Part shown: piece by piece, positions 7,127-7,801 of the stretch
How the letters are laid out: each line of letters starts with the position of its first letter
Numbering within the stretch: position 1 is the stretch's first letter
Assembly (NCBI GenBank): GCA_022181005.1
Contig: BQMV01000259.1
Span: 1-7,801, forward strand
Origin: Anaerolineaceae bacterium
GTDB lineage: Bacteria; Chloroflexota; Anaerolineae; Anaerolineales; Villigracilaceae
Direction of reading: 5' to 3'
Length of the DNA stretch: 7,801 nucleotides
The notes under the pieces: generated by a model
Database searches by the model: none
What the model saw: the letters and a program-made list of their open reading frames with translations, nothing else
Told to the model about the DNA's origin: nothing
Program-made: the position numbers and the translations under genes

Positions 7127-7768
7127 ATGGTTGCTGGAAAGTTAGTTTGAACCCGCCAGTGAATGGCGCGCCGTTTGACGCTTTGCAAGACGGCGCAAGC
7201 AGGGCGGCAGCGACGTCGCTCCCTAACGCGAGTTGAACGGTGTAGCTGACATCCGGCGTCATGATAAAGTCGGCGTAACCGTTGCCAAGCTCGGGCTTTA
7301 GACCGGTGAAGAAGCTCTCTTTGCCGCCAGCCCAAGCGATATGGACTTCAGCGCCGGGCAATTGTTTGCGGTTCGCATTCAATACAAGAATTTGCAATAA
7401 ACCGTCCGGTAAATTTGCGTCGCAGAGCGCTTCCTGACCGATCAACGCGAACGGCGCGCTCTGTGTGGGGATGCGCGTTTGAGTGGGGCGCGCTGTAGCC
7501 TCTACGACAATTTGAGTGGGAGATGTTTCGGGCACGGGAGAAGCGAAATCATCGAATGCGGTGGGCGCGGAAAGAGCGTCATCTTCGGCGGCTGTAGGTT
7601 GCGTAGTAGGATACGAGTAGGGCGTAGAAGTTATAAGTACGGGGGCGACGTAGGCGTTTCCCTGTGCGAGGGCTGCGGCGAGAGCGGCAACATCGGATGC
7701 CTGTTCAGTCTTGTTGTCAGCGAGCATGCGTTGCGCTTGCGCGTTCAGTGCGACGATCGTATCTGTGT
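7125..7768 (-). CDS. Probable exported protein with carboxypeptidase-regulatory-like domain, 5'-truncated
   Basis: The gene runs on the minus strand and ends at TAA (7127-7125). Its start is missing: the frame stays open past the Met at 7727 to the adapter junction at 7768/7769. The genuine part upstream of that Met reads TDTIVALNAQAQR, so Met7727 is probably internal. Numbering from Met7727 (200 residues to the stop), there is an Ala-rich helical stretch (10-25), then a Thr/Pro/Ser-rich linker (about 33-92) typical of surface proteins. A beta-sandwich-like domain follows (about 95-198), with VLNANRKQLPGAEVHIAW (115-132), FFTGLKPELGNGYADF (139-154) and VSYTVQLALG (160-169). This 'plpGv.v..w.gg...f.TGl.pe.G.Gya.f.m.p...Y.v' pattern resembles carboxypeptidase-regulatory-like or Big-type domains. 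Cys102 and Cys181 flank the domain and could form a disulfide. The location outside the membrane is inferred, since no signal peptide can be seen. Function is unknown. Confidence 0.75.
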
Positions 7769-7801
7769 AGATCGGAAGAGCGTCGTGTAGGGAAGGAGTG
7801 G
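7769..7801. other. Illumina TruSeq adapter remnant at contig end (artefact)
   Basis: The stretch beginning AGATCGGAAGAGCGTCGTGT matches the well-known 33-base TruSeq adapter at 31 of 33 positions when compared from memory. The differences are G for A at 7795 and G for T at the final base, 7801. Read on the minus strand in the frame of the last gene, it gives SLHDALPI, a peptide known to recur in databases as translated adapter. It is not genomic, and the biological sequence stops at about 7768. Confidence 0.97.

Noticed and set aside
7479..7790. Plus-strand open frame opposite the last gene
   Set aside because: It runs into the adapter sequence and is a shadow of the minus-strand gene, whose protein has domain features.

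Overview
The window reads as a piece of a bacterial contig, most likely from the phylum Chloroflexota (class Anaerolineae or close to it). That placement is an inference from the gene types and sequence style: a VanW protein with YoaR-type repeats, a LytR-CpsA-Psr (LCP) protein with a LytR_C tail, a Thr/Pro-rich secreted protein with a carboxypeptidase-regulatory-like domain, and a DUF5666-like protein with an Asp/Asn-rich tail. There is no rRNA or other marker to prove it. Coding density is high, no gap between genes exceeds about 120 bases, and there is no sign of tRNA, rRNA, CRISPR, transposon or phage genes.

Layout. Positions 3-212 hold the C-terminal end of a DUF5666-like protein that enters from the left edge and ends in a very acidic tail; a strong intrinsic terminator follows at 214-248. 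Positions 334-2841 encode a large HerA/FtsK-type P-loop ATPase with a long coiled-coil C-terminal part. Positions 2918-4798 encode a membrane-anchored VanW-family protein. A compact three-gene set follows on the same strand: a Trm112-like zinc ribbon (4838-5056), a six-repeat HEAT protein (5058-5633) and an LCP-family cell-envelope transferase (5639-7087). Their gaps are 1 and 5 bases, and an extended -10 promoter candidate lies just upstream at 4802-4810. A terminator at 7093-7126 closes this set. A convergent minus-strand gene (7125-7768) encodes the C-terminal part of an exported or surface protein.

How the genes fit together. VanW and LCP are both extracytoplasmic, N-terminally anchored envelope proteins; the first is linked to peptidoglycan binding and the second to attachment of glycopolymers to the wall. 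The convergent gene and the DUF5666-like fragment also look exported. The region therefore has a cell-envelope flavour, with a cytoplasmic ATPase, a zinc ribbon and a HEAT protein interspersed. I see no convincing evidence of a new defence, mobile or RNA-based system.

The most important point for a user of this sequence is technical. The last 33 bases (7769-7801) match the common Illumina TruSeq adapter at 31 of 33 positions, so they are not genomic. Read on the minus strand they add a false N-terminal peptide to the last gene. The true genomic sequence ends at about 7768.
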